This document shows positions 20,504 to 28,637 of a DNA stretch of 48,521 bases, piece by piece. Made by a program: the position numbers and the translations under genes. Each line of letters opens with the position of its first letter. Position 1 is the stretch's first letter. This stretch comes from a virus, in IMG/VR virus record IMGVR_UViG_3300010396_000015, positions 1 through 48,521 of that record; one strand, 5' to 3'. Under the pieces are notes generated by a model that was given only the letters and a program-made list of their open reading frames with translations, was not told the DNA's origin and did not search any database.

Positions 20504-21815
20504 AGATTATCCCCTTGGCATAACCCAGCTTATGCAGCACTGGTAATTGAGCCTCTAGCCGCTTCCCGATGTCCGTGCGGTACATCACGTTGCTAGGCCA
20601 TTTAACGTCCCCCACTACCGCATACGCCGCCCGGTGGGCCGCAGTTACCGTTTCCCCGGCACCCGTGACCACCACAACATAGTTGCCCGCTGTGAGCATC
20701 TGATTGCGCCTCACCACGGCCCCGCCGGCTACCCTGGGCGCTGAGCCCCATTTGACTTCCTGCCAGTGTAAATGTGGCCAGTCCTTCGTCTTGTACTTAA
20801 TCGGATACTCCGCCCATGTCCCCAAGGGGTCCTTCGACCTCGGGAAGTCCCCGTGACTCATCACCACACCCAGTGCCACTTCCTCACTCACATCAAAGCT
20901 ATCCTTGCCCTTGAGCAAGTCCAGCATCCAACCCACCGGATCACCCAGCAAAACCTCTTGTCTTATCGTAAAGTCCGGCCAACCCAGTCGCATAGTGAAT
21001 TCCAAAGGCCAGGGTCTACCGTCCTTATCCACAATACAGTTAACCGAACAATCCCCAGTATAACCGATAAGCTGCAGATGGTCAGTAAGAGGCTTAAGCA
21101 ACTTATCAAAAAGCAACGACTTACTCGTGTGCGCGATAACAGTTCCTTGTTCACCGGTGTTCTCCCCGAGGTCGTCGTTCATGAACTTCTTATGTTCAAA
21201 CGACTCCTCGATCATTCGGCACCAGCCGCCTGGTCCGAACATTCCAGAAACGCCAATCTCAATCCCGTCGGCCTTCTCCTGGAGCATTAACTCCCCAGTG
21301 AACTTTCCCTCGCGCTCCCACTTCTCGAGTATAAACACTGCCTCGTCAGGCGTAGACGCAACATGCGTCATGGCCTTATCGGCGGTCCCTCCCCAAGGTT
21401 TCATCACGAAAGGCTTCCCTTCTCTGGTGATGTAATCAACCCCTTCCTCCGCCGACCCGACCACCGCGTAAGGCAAGGTCTCAATCCCTACGCTTTCCAG
21501 TAACTCTTGCCCCTTCTGCCGATCGAGCTCGAGCTCGGCGGACTTCGCGTTGGCTCCAAAGATCGGGTAGCCTTTCCCAAAGTAGTAGGAGAGCTTATTC
21601 TCATACTTAGAATTCCCGCAGAGGACAACAAGATCTGCCCAGTCCATAAGCGGTTCCCAATCCTCAGGGCGATTAACCAAGCCCTCTCCATAGGGACGAT
21701 CGCCCGCGACATGCGGCGGTAGCCAGTAACGCACTGCATGATCCGCTTCCTTGGCCCTCAAGGCCAGATCAAGTCCAGTACCTTCCCCTTCCAGATCCAT
21801 TACCAGGACTCTCAC
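20496..21815 (-). CDS. PurD-like ATP-grasp ligase
   Basis: A 439-residue ATP-grasp protein resembling phosphoribosylamine-glycine ligase (GARS). Seen: N-terminal VRVLVMDLEGEGTGLDLAL, PIFGANAKSAELELDR, FVMKPWGGTADKAM, GENTGEQGTV (compare GPNTGGMG of PurD), PLEFTMRLGWPDF (ATP-grasp metal site) and C-terminal YVVVVTGAGETVTAAHRAAY with MYRTDIGKR (the RxDIG hallmark). The GTG start at 21815 overlaps the upstream stop (GTGA). PurD uses ATP to join glycine to phosphoribosylamine in purine synthesis; here several core residues differ, so another amino- or peptide-ligase substrate is possible. Its place among ejection and fibre genes is unusual. Confidence 0.8.
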   Translation of the reverse strand: MRVLVMDLEGEGTGLDLALRAKEADHAVRYWLPPHVAGDRPYGEGLVNRPEDWEPLMDWADLVVLCGNSKYENKLSYYFGKGYPIFGANAKSAELELDRQKGQELLESVGIETLPYAVVGSAEEGVDYITREGKPFVMKPWGGTADKAMTHVASTPDEAVFILEKWEREGKFTGELMLQEKADGIEIGVSGMFGPGGWCRMIEESFEHKKFMNDDLGENTGEQGTVIAHTSKSLLFDKLLKPLTDHLQLIGYTGDCSVNCIVDKDGRPWPLEFTMRLGWPDFTIRQEVLLGDPVGWMLDLLKGKDSFDVSEEVALGVVMSHGDFPRSKDPLGTWAEYPIKYKTKDWPHLHWQEVKWGSAPRVAGGAVVRRNQMLTAGNYVVVVTGAGETVTAAHRAAYAVVGDVKWPSNVMYRTDIGKRLEAQLPVLHKLGYAKGIIYG

Positions 21816-21964
21816 GATGCCGCACCCTTTTCCTTGCGTACCCACTGATAAATCGTACAGTAGAGAATCCCAAACCTCTTCGCGGTCTCAGCAATGGTAT
21901 GTCCTTCGGACAGGTATTTCATTACCTTATCCTTAGTTGTCCTATCATATGCCTTACCTTTCAT
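21812..21964 (-). CDS. Small HTH protein, transposase-type helix-turn-helix
   Basis: A 50-residue ORF: MKGKAYDRTTKDKVMKYLSE, GHTIAETAKRFG, CTIYQWVRKEKG. This is a complete HTH_23/28-type domain as found at the N-terminus of IS transposases and in small regulators. No transposase catalytic part or inverted repeats are near. It starts 11 bp inside the upstream gene and its stop overlaps the ATP-grasp start (GTGA), so it is coupled to both. It may regulate late genes or be a remnant of an inserted element. Confidence 0.65.
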   Translation of the reverse strand: MKGKAYDRTTKDKVMKYLSEGHTIAETAKRFGILYCTIYQWVRKEKGAAS

Positions 21965-24900
21965 ACTGATCCTCCAGCTCCGCGCGATGCGACTTGCTTG
22001 AGTAAGGAAGATATTTCTCCCTTTCCTCCGGGGTCATCTTATCCAAGATCCGCTTTTGCTGGTCAAAGGTCATTTCCTGGAACATATGGACGTGGCTGTC
22101 CTCTCCTCTGGCAATTCCTCTAACCAGCCGCTTAACCTCAGCGCCAGACAAATTGTACTTGTCCTGCATGGTCTGGAGCTGATCATCGAACTTATCCGTG
22201 TCGTTAGATGCGTAGAGCGCTCTAAGTTTTTTGGCATCCGTGCTCCGTTCAGCAGACGCAAAGGGTGTCTCTTTTGCAGCGTAATATTTATCATAGACCG
22301 AAGTGATAGCCGCCTCGCCTTTATTCTCTGTCGCGTACTTAGGAGCGGTATTGAACCCAAGAATTGATAGTCCCGTGTCTTCTCCTGACTTAGACCCTTG
22401 ATTACCGAGCGAGATAGGCTCGAGGTCGATGAGCGTGCGGTAGAGCGTTTGCTCGAGTTGCTTGTACGCGGGAGCGTTAGGGTCCCGGATCTCCTGGCCA
22501 TAGTCGTTAACCCCCCTTGCCCATTCTTCGATCAGACCAATTTGCCCGGCGGCCTTCGACATTGCGATATCCCCGACTGCACTCAGCACACCCTCATTCT
22601 CAATGTGCTTGTACAGCGAGGCAATCTCCTTGGTGTAGAACATCGTGGAGACCCGCATCGGGTTCCCCTGGTCGTCGGTCTCCCCGGTGCGAGGATAGAT
22701 GTAATCCATTAATCCAGAGGGAGTCTTGCCTGTCATAGCATAGGTAAGCAATCCCCCATAACCCAATGCCTGGGTCATGTAGAACATGCTGAACATCGGG
22801 CGGTCTAACAACCCGCTGGAGGCTTTACCTTTAACTCCTCCCTTGGTAACCATCGCCTTTCCAAGATCAAGAGCTCCACCGCCGAACTCCCTGATGAATC
22901 CAAGCTGCCATCCAAGCGATAAGGTATTCGCAACAGCCAAGTCCTTGACCCATCGGTTCCAAAACAGCGTATTGTATGCCATCTCTCCATAACGATTATC
23001 CACTGATTTAGCCAGATCCCTCATCACCATCCGCCTGGCCATCGGGTCATTTGCCAGATGCCCATTGACCTTCATCGCCGACCTGGCGTCCTTGAGGAAC
23101 GACGCAACCTTCAACGCTGGAATCCACTTCTGAAACATTACACTCTGCATCGACTCAATCGCCGCGTAAGGCGCATGCCATACCGCCGACGCCTTGCGTT
23201 GCAGAATCGCATCATGGAACTTCTCAATGGCCCTTCCCCTGTAAACCATTGAGAGTTCCGGAGTCAGACCTCCTTCCACCAGGTATTGCAACCCCAGCTG
23301 CTCATGCTCCATCAAGTCCCCAGCCTTGATCTGCCCTTTGTAAGCCTTCATCAACCGATTGCCCTGCTTCGAATCCTCGATCAGGCTCCAAATTAAAGAG
23401 GATTCCTTAACCATGTGGCCTGCCCACTCTACTGGATTCATGGCTCCGCTTAGCATCTCCTTTGATGCCCGTACCATTCCAGCGGCGTTATGGATCGTAG
23501 CAATATGCAAGGGATGGTAGAGGCTCATCGCCAGGCGGATGGGAACCATCTTGTTCTTCATCCACATCATGAGCTTAAACCCATCCCCCACAGGGCCTCG
23601 CATGTTCCACAGGCTTCGGGAGTTCAAGGCATTTTGAATAACTGGCGCTGCGCGAGAGTTAACCCAAACGCTCTTTCCATTCGGGGAAGGATACTTCTTC
23701 GCCAACCAGGGAGGAATCTTGTCTCCCTTCTCAGCATCCACCGCAAGGCCCTGTGCAGTGAGTTCCTTCAGTGTATCCACTTTCATCTGGGCCATGTTCG
23801 AGGCTTGCTGGCGGGCAAGCATGATGTCCTCAGGATTGGTGTACTTGGGTTTGAAGCCAGCCTTTATCGCCTGTTCGTAGAGGTCGAACCCACGGTCCTT
23901 TGCGAACCCTGGCTTGGTCCACGACTGCCCGAACTGCTGCGAGAGCCATTCCGCCAGATCATCAGAGCGCTCAAAGATATGAGGGAGATAATGATCCACA
24001 GGCTCGTATTCGATTCCACTGGCTTTGTCCTGAGCTTCCAGTGCCTTAGCCCAGGCCTTGTATCCCTCGGCGGCAGACTTGAGTACAGGGTGATCGAACG
24101 TCTCTCCCTTTTCAAATCCCCTAATAAACTTCTGCGCCAGCTCGGGATTCTTTGTCCAGAAGTCCCTGCGCACTCTACCCTTTTCGAAGTGTACGGTATC
24201 ACTCTGCACCCTCTTGCCAATAGCTTCAGCTAGGATAGCCCCGGCCTTACGAGCCTCGATTCCCTTAGCCTCCGGGGCGAAGTTGTCGAGGATGAAGTTC
24301 CAGTACTCTTTGATCTTCCCTTTGACCAAGCCCATGCCGACGGCATCAGCGGCTCGAGATAAACCCTTGAACCCATGTGGGTCTGGTGCTCGAGGGGTCT
24401 GGCGATCAGCAAGTCGGTAGGCATCGGCGGCAGCCTGGGAAGCACGGTCCGCTACCTTACGGACGGAGTTCATTATCGCCTGGTTATCGATGATGTTGGT
24501 GGAGAGGCGCACGACGTTATGAAGCAACTGGGCTTCCGTCGGGTTCTTGATGCCGAACATACGATGCAAGGCACCAACGAACTTACTCCACATATTGGAG
24601 AGTCGTTCACCAGGCTTGCGCCAGGACTCACTGGAGATCAGCCAGTCCTGGAAGTCAGGGTTAGATAAAGCCTCAGCTACAAACTCGTGAGGATTGGTTA
24701 AACCATAAGGACTGCCGCCGACATCAATAGATTTCCAGCTAGGCAGTTGGTCAGGTTTTGCAGCGTGGCGCTCTAGAGCAATACTCCAAAGCCTATCCAA
24801 TTCCTTCGCCGCCGGATGATCCGGGCGTTCCTCAAGGAACTTCACTGTGGCATGGTGGACTAGCTCGTGGACTAGAGTCTTAACCGTCCCATAAGGCGTC

Positions 24901-26186
24901 GGCCGAACCTCAATCCTCATCGGGGAGATCTTGACTCCCTTAACCCCAGGAGTGCTCTGGCGGTTGTAGATAAACAGCCCACCAATTGAGCCATCGTCCT
25001 CACCTTTATCATTCTGCAGCATCGACTTGAAATGCACAGGGATGTTGTCTGTTGACATCTTCAGCTTAATAAGAAGCTGATTCATGTACGACAGTGTTGT
25101 GTCCTTAGGTGCATTACTCGTCGTGTAGATTAGTTTATCAAGTAACTTATGCGACGACACAGGGACTCCCTTCTCCCCGTTCGCAGCATGGGCATCTAAG
25201 TCATCTTGAATATTCCGTTGCGCCTGTGCCCAGTAGTTATGCAGTCCAGCCTCTGTGTCATGGCTGGCAACCCTCGCCTCTTCCACCCCGACCTTTTCCT
25301 CTTGCTCAGGGGTAGCCTTGGCCAGTTCATTAACCTGTTGCGAGAGCGCCTCACCCAGGTTTGGCTGAGTCTTCCCAACCTCCTCGGCTACAGTCGATGC
25401 CGCCTCTGGATGCTCGATCGCTAGACTCTGGAACGACACTGCAGCCGCATGGGAAGCCTCGTCGGCAGTCTTCACCACTGGATGCGGGTTATCCACAATC
25501 CGGATAATGGGCTTCCCATCAGGCCTCACACCCACTACTCTCACCCGAGGCTTATTCGGATTGAGTTTCAAGTCCCCAAGGGGAGGTTCCTTTTTCACCA
25601 TCGAGGGGATCTCTCCCTCTGGGGTAATTGGGTGCACACCATCAGCATCCCCACCGATCGCACCAGCGGTTAGCTGTACCAGGTTATCAGTCCATTCAGT
25701 GATAACCTGTTCCTGGCGGTCTACGTCAGCTTGGTTCTGTCCGGTTGCCACAGCCAGCTTCCCGCCAGCATGGACTGCCCTGTCAATTGGATCTCCCACG
25801 AGCCACTGGGCGGTTGAGGTCAGCGGGGAAGCAATCGCACCTACAGTGTTGATCAGTGCTCCACCGATATCCTTCAACCCTCGAACCCACTCCCCAGTCG
25901 GTACCTTTGGAATATCCTCGATGTCTGCTCGAGCAGCTTGCACAGCAGAATTACTCTGATCTGTGTAAATCTGCCAGAACCGATTCCCAGACTTATTCAA
26001 ATCATCCATCGTCGCCCGGCCGAGCTTCGAGGCAGCCCCAGCAAGCTTCTGCACTGGTGTAGGACTATTCGCTTTGCCTGTCGATGGTATATCCTCTGAG
26101 AGGGCTGACAGTGGAATACCCAAACCAGCGTTCGAAGCCGCCGGGGCTGCGCTACCCGAGTTAAGAGAGTCGAGGGAGATTGGCAT
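21954..26186 (-). CDS. Large internal virion / DNA-ejection protein with metallopeptidase motif
   Basis: A 1410-residue protein, the largest of the genome. It is helical and charged, as are podovirus internal virion proteins ejected with the DNA. Residues 440-445 are HELVHH in a helix (VKTLVHELVHHATVKFLEE), a zinc-metallopeptidase signature, with upstream beta strands (MRIEVRPTPYGT) fitting such a domain. The rest has Ala-rich segments at the N-terminus and long helical stretches (700-1300). It may help cross the periplasm or cut envelope protein or peptidoglycan. TAATG coupling upstream to another ejection protein. Confidence 0.8.
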   Translation of the reverse strand: MPISLDSLNSGSAAPAASNAGLGIPLSALSEDIPSTGKANSPTPVQKLAGAASKLGRATMDDLNKSGNRFWQIYTDQSNSAVQAARADIEDIPKVPTGEWVRGLKDIGGALINTVGAIASPLTSTAQWLVGDPIDRAVHAGGKLAVATGQNQADVDRQEQVITEWTDNLVQLTAGAIGGDADGVHPITPEGEIPSMVKKEPPLGDLKLNPNKPRVRVVGVRPDGKPIIRIVDNPHPVVKTADEASHAAAVSFQSLAIEHPEAASTVAEEVGKTQPNLGEALSQQVNELAKATPEQEEKVGVEEARVASHDTEAGLHNYWAQAQRNIQDDLDAHAANGEKGVPVSSHKLLDKLIYTTSNAPKDTTLSYMNQLLIKLKMSTDNIPVHFKSMLQNDKGEDDGSIGGLFIYNRQSTPGVKGVKISPMRIEVRPTPYGTVKTLVHELVHHATVKFLEERPDHPAAKELDRLWSIALERHAAKPDQLPSWKSIDVGGSPYGLTNPHEFVAEALSNPDFQDWLISSESWRKPGERLSNMWSKFVGALHRMFGIKNPTEAQLLHNVVRLSTNIIDNQAIMNSVRKVADRASQAAADAYRLADRQTPRAPDPHGFKGLSRAADAVGMGLVKGKIKEYWNFILDNFAPEAKGIEARKAGAILAEAIGKRVQSDTVHFEKGRVRRDFWTKNPELAQKFIRGFEKGETFDHPVLKSAAEGYKAWAKALEAQDKASGIEYEPVDHYLPHIFERSDDLAEWLSQQFGQSWTKPGFAKDRGFDLYEQAIKAGFKPKYTNPEDIMLARQQASNMAQMKVDTLKELTAQGLAVDAEKGDKIPPWLAKKYPSPNGKSVWVNSRAAPVIQNALNSRSLWNMRGPVGDGFKLMMWMKNKMVPIRLAMSLYHPLHIATIHNAAGMVRASKEMLSGAMNPVEWAGHMVKESSLIWSLIEDSKQGNRLMKAYKGQIKAGDLMEHEQLGLQYLVEGGLTPELSMVYRGRAIEKFHDAILQRKASAVWHAPYAAIESMQSVMFQKWIPALKVASFLKDARSAMKVNGHLANDPMARRMVMRDLAKSVDNRYGEMAYNTLFWNRWVKDLAVANTLSLGWQLGFIREFGGGALDLGKAMVTKGGVKGKASSGLLDRPMFSMFYMTQALGYGGLLTYAMTGKTPSGLMDYIYPRTGETDDQGNPMRVSTMFYTKEIASLYKHIENEGVLSAVGDIAMSKAAGQIGLIEEWARGVNDYGQEIRDPNAPAYKQLEQTLYRTLIDLEPISLGNQGSKSGEDTGLSILGFNTAPKYATENKGEAAITSVYDKYYAAKETPFASAERSTDAKKLRALYASNDTDKFDDQLQTMQDKYNLSGAEVKRLVRGIARGEDSHVHMFQEMTFDQQKRILDKMTPEEREKYLPYSSKSHRAELEDQYER

Positions 26187-27412
26187 TATTGGTCTACCGC
26201 TGGTTCGTCATCAGCTGGATTATCCGAGCCCGGTTCGGCTGGATCTGGGCCGATGTCGTCATCACTACCAGAGTCACCTCCACCAGACCCAGCACTACGG
26301 AGCTTAGCCAACTCCCCAGGGTTATACAATCTCCCATTCATCAAGAGCATCGGCTTGCCCTGGACGTTGTACCAGAGATTATCCTTCATCGACCCAATGT
26401 CTACCTTTCCTCCCTTCATCGGTAAGGCCAGGGGCTTCGACGCGGCACTGCCGCCTCGAGGCGCCACTTGCCTCAACCCACCGAACTGGCCGTCTTCCTT
26501 GGCCTCGCTAAATGCCTGGCGGAATGCTTGGTCCCGCGGGATACCTGGGTTGCTGCGCAGGATCTCCAGTGCCCTCTCAGCCACCGGTTGGGCTAGGGAT
26601 CTAAACCTTGAGGTCTGCGCCAGATCCGCTGGATCACCATATTGCACAGCCATCTGATCAGTAATCATCTGCACATCAGCGGCCTTCGGTGTGAGGTTAA
26701 CTCCTCCAGCCTTACGCAAATGCTCTTCCCTCGCCGAGTTGAGTCTCGCCGCCGTCTCTGCCTGCACCGTCCTCGCATCGGTGAGTTTCAGTCCCGCCTG
26801 GGTAGCCTTCTCCCTTGCCTGCGCGGCGGCGGTCTCAGCCTTTTGCAGGGAAGTCTGTACTCCATTATGCAACTCTTGTATCAATTGCTCACTATAAGGC
26901 GCATGGAGAATCGCTGATACATGAGGATCCTTCGCCTCATCCGGGTGGGTCATTACAAAGTTCTGCAGCGCCGTATGCCAACTCGCCTCGTCATGAATCC
27001 CATCTAGGAAGTCCGCCATATCCGTCAAGGACTTGCGCTGCTGTTCGGCTTGCTGAGTCGCAATATACGCCTGCCCAGTTCGGATCGTCGAAGCCGTTTG
27101 GGAGTATTGTCTGGCCTCCTCGGGCTTGTCCGAGTCAAGTGCAATCTGCGCCATTAGATCCATCTGATCTGCAGTGGTCTGCCCAGAGCCGATCTTGCCA
27201 TTATCCACGGCCTGGCTCAGCAGAGTCATCTGCTTCTGTTGCCTCTGTAACTCCAACTGTGAAGTCTGCAAGGCTACTTGTTTAGCCTGAGTCCCAATAT
27301 GCCCTTGGGCAAGGATATCTGGAAACAGCTGCGCATCCTCTCGCTGTTGCTGCTCTTGTCCCTTAACTGCTGCCCCGGTGGCAATGCCACTTGTGAAGTC
27401 GAAGTCACCCAT
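26186..27412 (-). CDS. Ejection (internal virion) protein, coiled-coil
   Basis: A 408-residue, Gln/Ala-rich helical protein. Residues about 20-70 (VKGQEQQQREDAQLF, QTSQLELQRQQKQMTLLSQA) and 160-235 (SLQKAETAAAQAREKATQAG) form long coiled coils; the tail (370-408) is acidic and disordered (GGGDSGSDDDIGPDPAEPGS). Composition and position just before the 1410-residue protein match the P22 gp16/gp20-type ejection proteins. TAAGGAGTTATC before the ATG is a strong ribosome-binding site. Confidence 0.7.
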   Translation of the reverse strand: MGDFDFTSGIATGAAVKGQEQQQREDAQLFPDILAQGHIGTQAKQVALQTSQLELQRQQKQMTLLSQAVDNGKIGSGQTTADQMDLMAQIALDSDKPEEARQYSQTASTIRTGQAYIATQQAEQQRKSLTDMADFLDGIHDEASWHTALQNFVMTHPDEAKDPHVSAILHAPYSEQLIQELHNGVQTSLQKAETAAAQAREKATQAGLKLTDARTVQAETAARLNSAREEHLRKAGGVNLTPKAADVQMITDQMAVQYGDPADLAQTSRFRSLAQPVAERALEILRSNPGIPRDQAFRQAFSEAKEDGQFGGLRQVAPRGGSAASKPLALPMKGGKVDIGSMKDNLWYNVQGKPMLLMNGRLYNPGELAKLRSAGSGGGDSGSDDDIGPDPAEPGSDNPADDEPAVDQ

Positions 27413-27421
27413 GATAACTCC

Positions 27422-28003
27422 TTACATTTTGACAGCAGTGACGTTCACGGGGCTGAGATCTCCTCCCCCACCACCGAACAATCCGCTGACCTGTCCAAGG
27501 ACTCCCTCGGCACTGTTAAAGATCCCGTTGCTTTGCTTGGCAGTGGAGTTGTTCGCATTCGTGGTTGCATTCACTCCACCGACAGCCTCACCTAATGTCT
27601 GCCCGGCGGCATTCCCGCCGAGGCCAGTGAGACTCGCAAGCAACTGCTCTTGCTGTGACAACTGCTGTCCAGCGAATGTCTGACCATATTGCTCCAGTGC
27701 AGTGGCTTCATTCCCACTTCCCAGATACCCCTGCGAGGCCATCTGGCGGGAGACACCAGTGAGCCCTTGGTTAAGGGTATCCTGAAACGTCCTGCTTGAC
27801 AGAAACGAATCAGGGTTCTGAATTAGTTGCTGAAGCTGCGTGTTATACTGCTGCTGGTTATTCCATTGCTGCCCAGCGATTTGCGAGGCCTGTTGAGTGA
27901 TAGCCGAGGAAGCACTAGCGTTACTGCTAGATTTCTTCGATCCCACAATATTACTAACCACTCCAATGGCACCAATGACTCCTCCAGCAATTGCCATGCT
28001 CAT
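27422..28003 (-). CDS. Ejection protein, P22 gp7-like
   Basis: A 193-residue protein. N-terminal Gly/Ala/Ile helix (MAIAGGVIGAIGVVSNIVGS) is followed by Gln/Asn/Ser-rich helices with NQGLTGVSRQMASQGYLGSG and ALEQYGQTFAGQQLSQQEQL. The hydrophobic glycine helix, Gln-rich body and QG-L-SG-N motif are usual for the small DNA-transfer proteins of P22-like phages. They form part of the channel through the envelope. ATGA overlap with the cupin gene. Confidence 0.7.
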   Translation of the reverse strand: MSMAIAGGVIGAIGVVSNIVGSKKSSSNASASSAITQQASQIAGQQWNNQQQYNTQLQQLIQNPDSFLSSRTFQDTLNQGLTGVSRQMASQGYLGSGNEATALEQYGQTFAGQQLSQQEQLLASLTGLGGNAAGQTLGEAVGGVNATTNANNSTAKQSNGIFNSAEGVLGQVSGLFGGGGGDLSPVNVTAVKM

Positions 28004-28425
28004 TTAAGGGCTCCGTGTTTTAGTTTGTTCCCTGGGAGATAGGCTGACTGCGGGTCCGTCTCAGCGATCTCTTTTTCAATCTCAGCGATATCAGTGAGAC
28101 TTGTCCGGTGGATGGTCATGAATACTGAGTCCTCGAATGCAAACCCTGCGCGTTTTGCGCCAGGCTGAGATACGAAAAAGTCCCCGGCGGAGAGTATCAT
28201 CCTAGGCTTTCCAGTCTGGACGATAGACATCCGGCCTTTGAGAAGCATAGCAAAGTGTTCCTTGATATGAACTGCTCCGACAATCACCGCAGTCTCAGGG
28301 ATAAAAATCTCCCTCGCGTACATTCCGTCGGCGAAGTAATGCTTGGTGGGAAACTCATACTGGGGAATCTTGAGTACCTCCGCCTGGAGGTCCAACATCA
28401 TATCCTTGGTGACAACTGCATTCAT
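28000..28425 (-). CDS. Cupin-fold protein
   Basis: A 141-residue protein with a single cupin barrel: YAREIFIPETAVIVGAVHI, KEHFAMLLKGRMSIVQTGKP, MILSAGDFFVSQPGAKRAGF, VFMTIHRT. His in VHIKEH and His in TIHRT are possible metal ligands. Cupins may be enzymes or structural. In this position of podophage genomes such a protein may bind to the tail or head as a minor part. ATGA overlaps on both sides keep it in the tail gene row. Confidence 0.75.
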   Translation of the reverse strand: MNAVVTKDMMLDLQAEVLKIPQYEFPTKHYFADGMYAREIFIPETAVIVGAVHIKEHFAMLLKGRMSIVQTGKPRMILSAGDFFVSQPGAKRAGFAFEDSVFMTIHRTSLTDIAEIEKEIAETDPQSAYLPGNKLKHGALK

Positions 28426-28637
28426 GTCGCAGCTACTTGGGATATAAGAATCCCGTTTTTAAAGGTCATCGAGCCGTTGGCGCCGCCGGTGGTGAGCTTC
28501 GCAGTGACAATCGTCCCAGTAAATCCTACTGAGAACGCTAGGGAAAGTGACTTGAAAAACATCCACCAGGGGAGATTAAAATCCCCGGTTGGCTCTAGGG
28601 CAGGTTCTCCCCGCTGAGGTATCGGCTGGATTATCAT
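28422..28637 (-). CDS. Conserved small phage protein
   Basis: A 71-residue protein: MIIQPIPQRGEPALEPTGDF, PWWMFFKSLSLAF, then GFTGTIVTAKLTTGGANGSM and TFKNGILISQ. The GTI-TAKLT-GGANGSMTF-NGIL pattern recurs in small proteins encoded after the gp10-type tail gene of many podophages and tail-fibre regions. Probably a virion attachment protein. ATGA overlaps on both sides. Confidence 0.75.
   Translation of the reverse strand: MIIQPIPQRGEPALEPTGDFNLPWWMFFKSLSLAFSVGFTGTIVTAKLTTGGANGSMTFKNGILISQVAAT

Noticed and set aside
20496-21815. Part of a 2-aminoadenine (Z-genome) pathway
   Set aside because: The ligase is PurD-like rather than PurZ-like, and no PurZ, DatZ or MazZ-type gene is seen.
21812-21964. 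Insertion sequence, because of a transposase-type HTH
   Set aside because: Only the HTH is present; there is no DDE catalytic part, no terminal inverted repeats and no target duplication.
23490-24233. 247-residue plus-strand frame opposite the 1410-residue ejection protein
   Set aside because: No motif, no promoter or ribosome-binding site, and the opposite strand is clearly coding.
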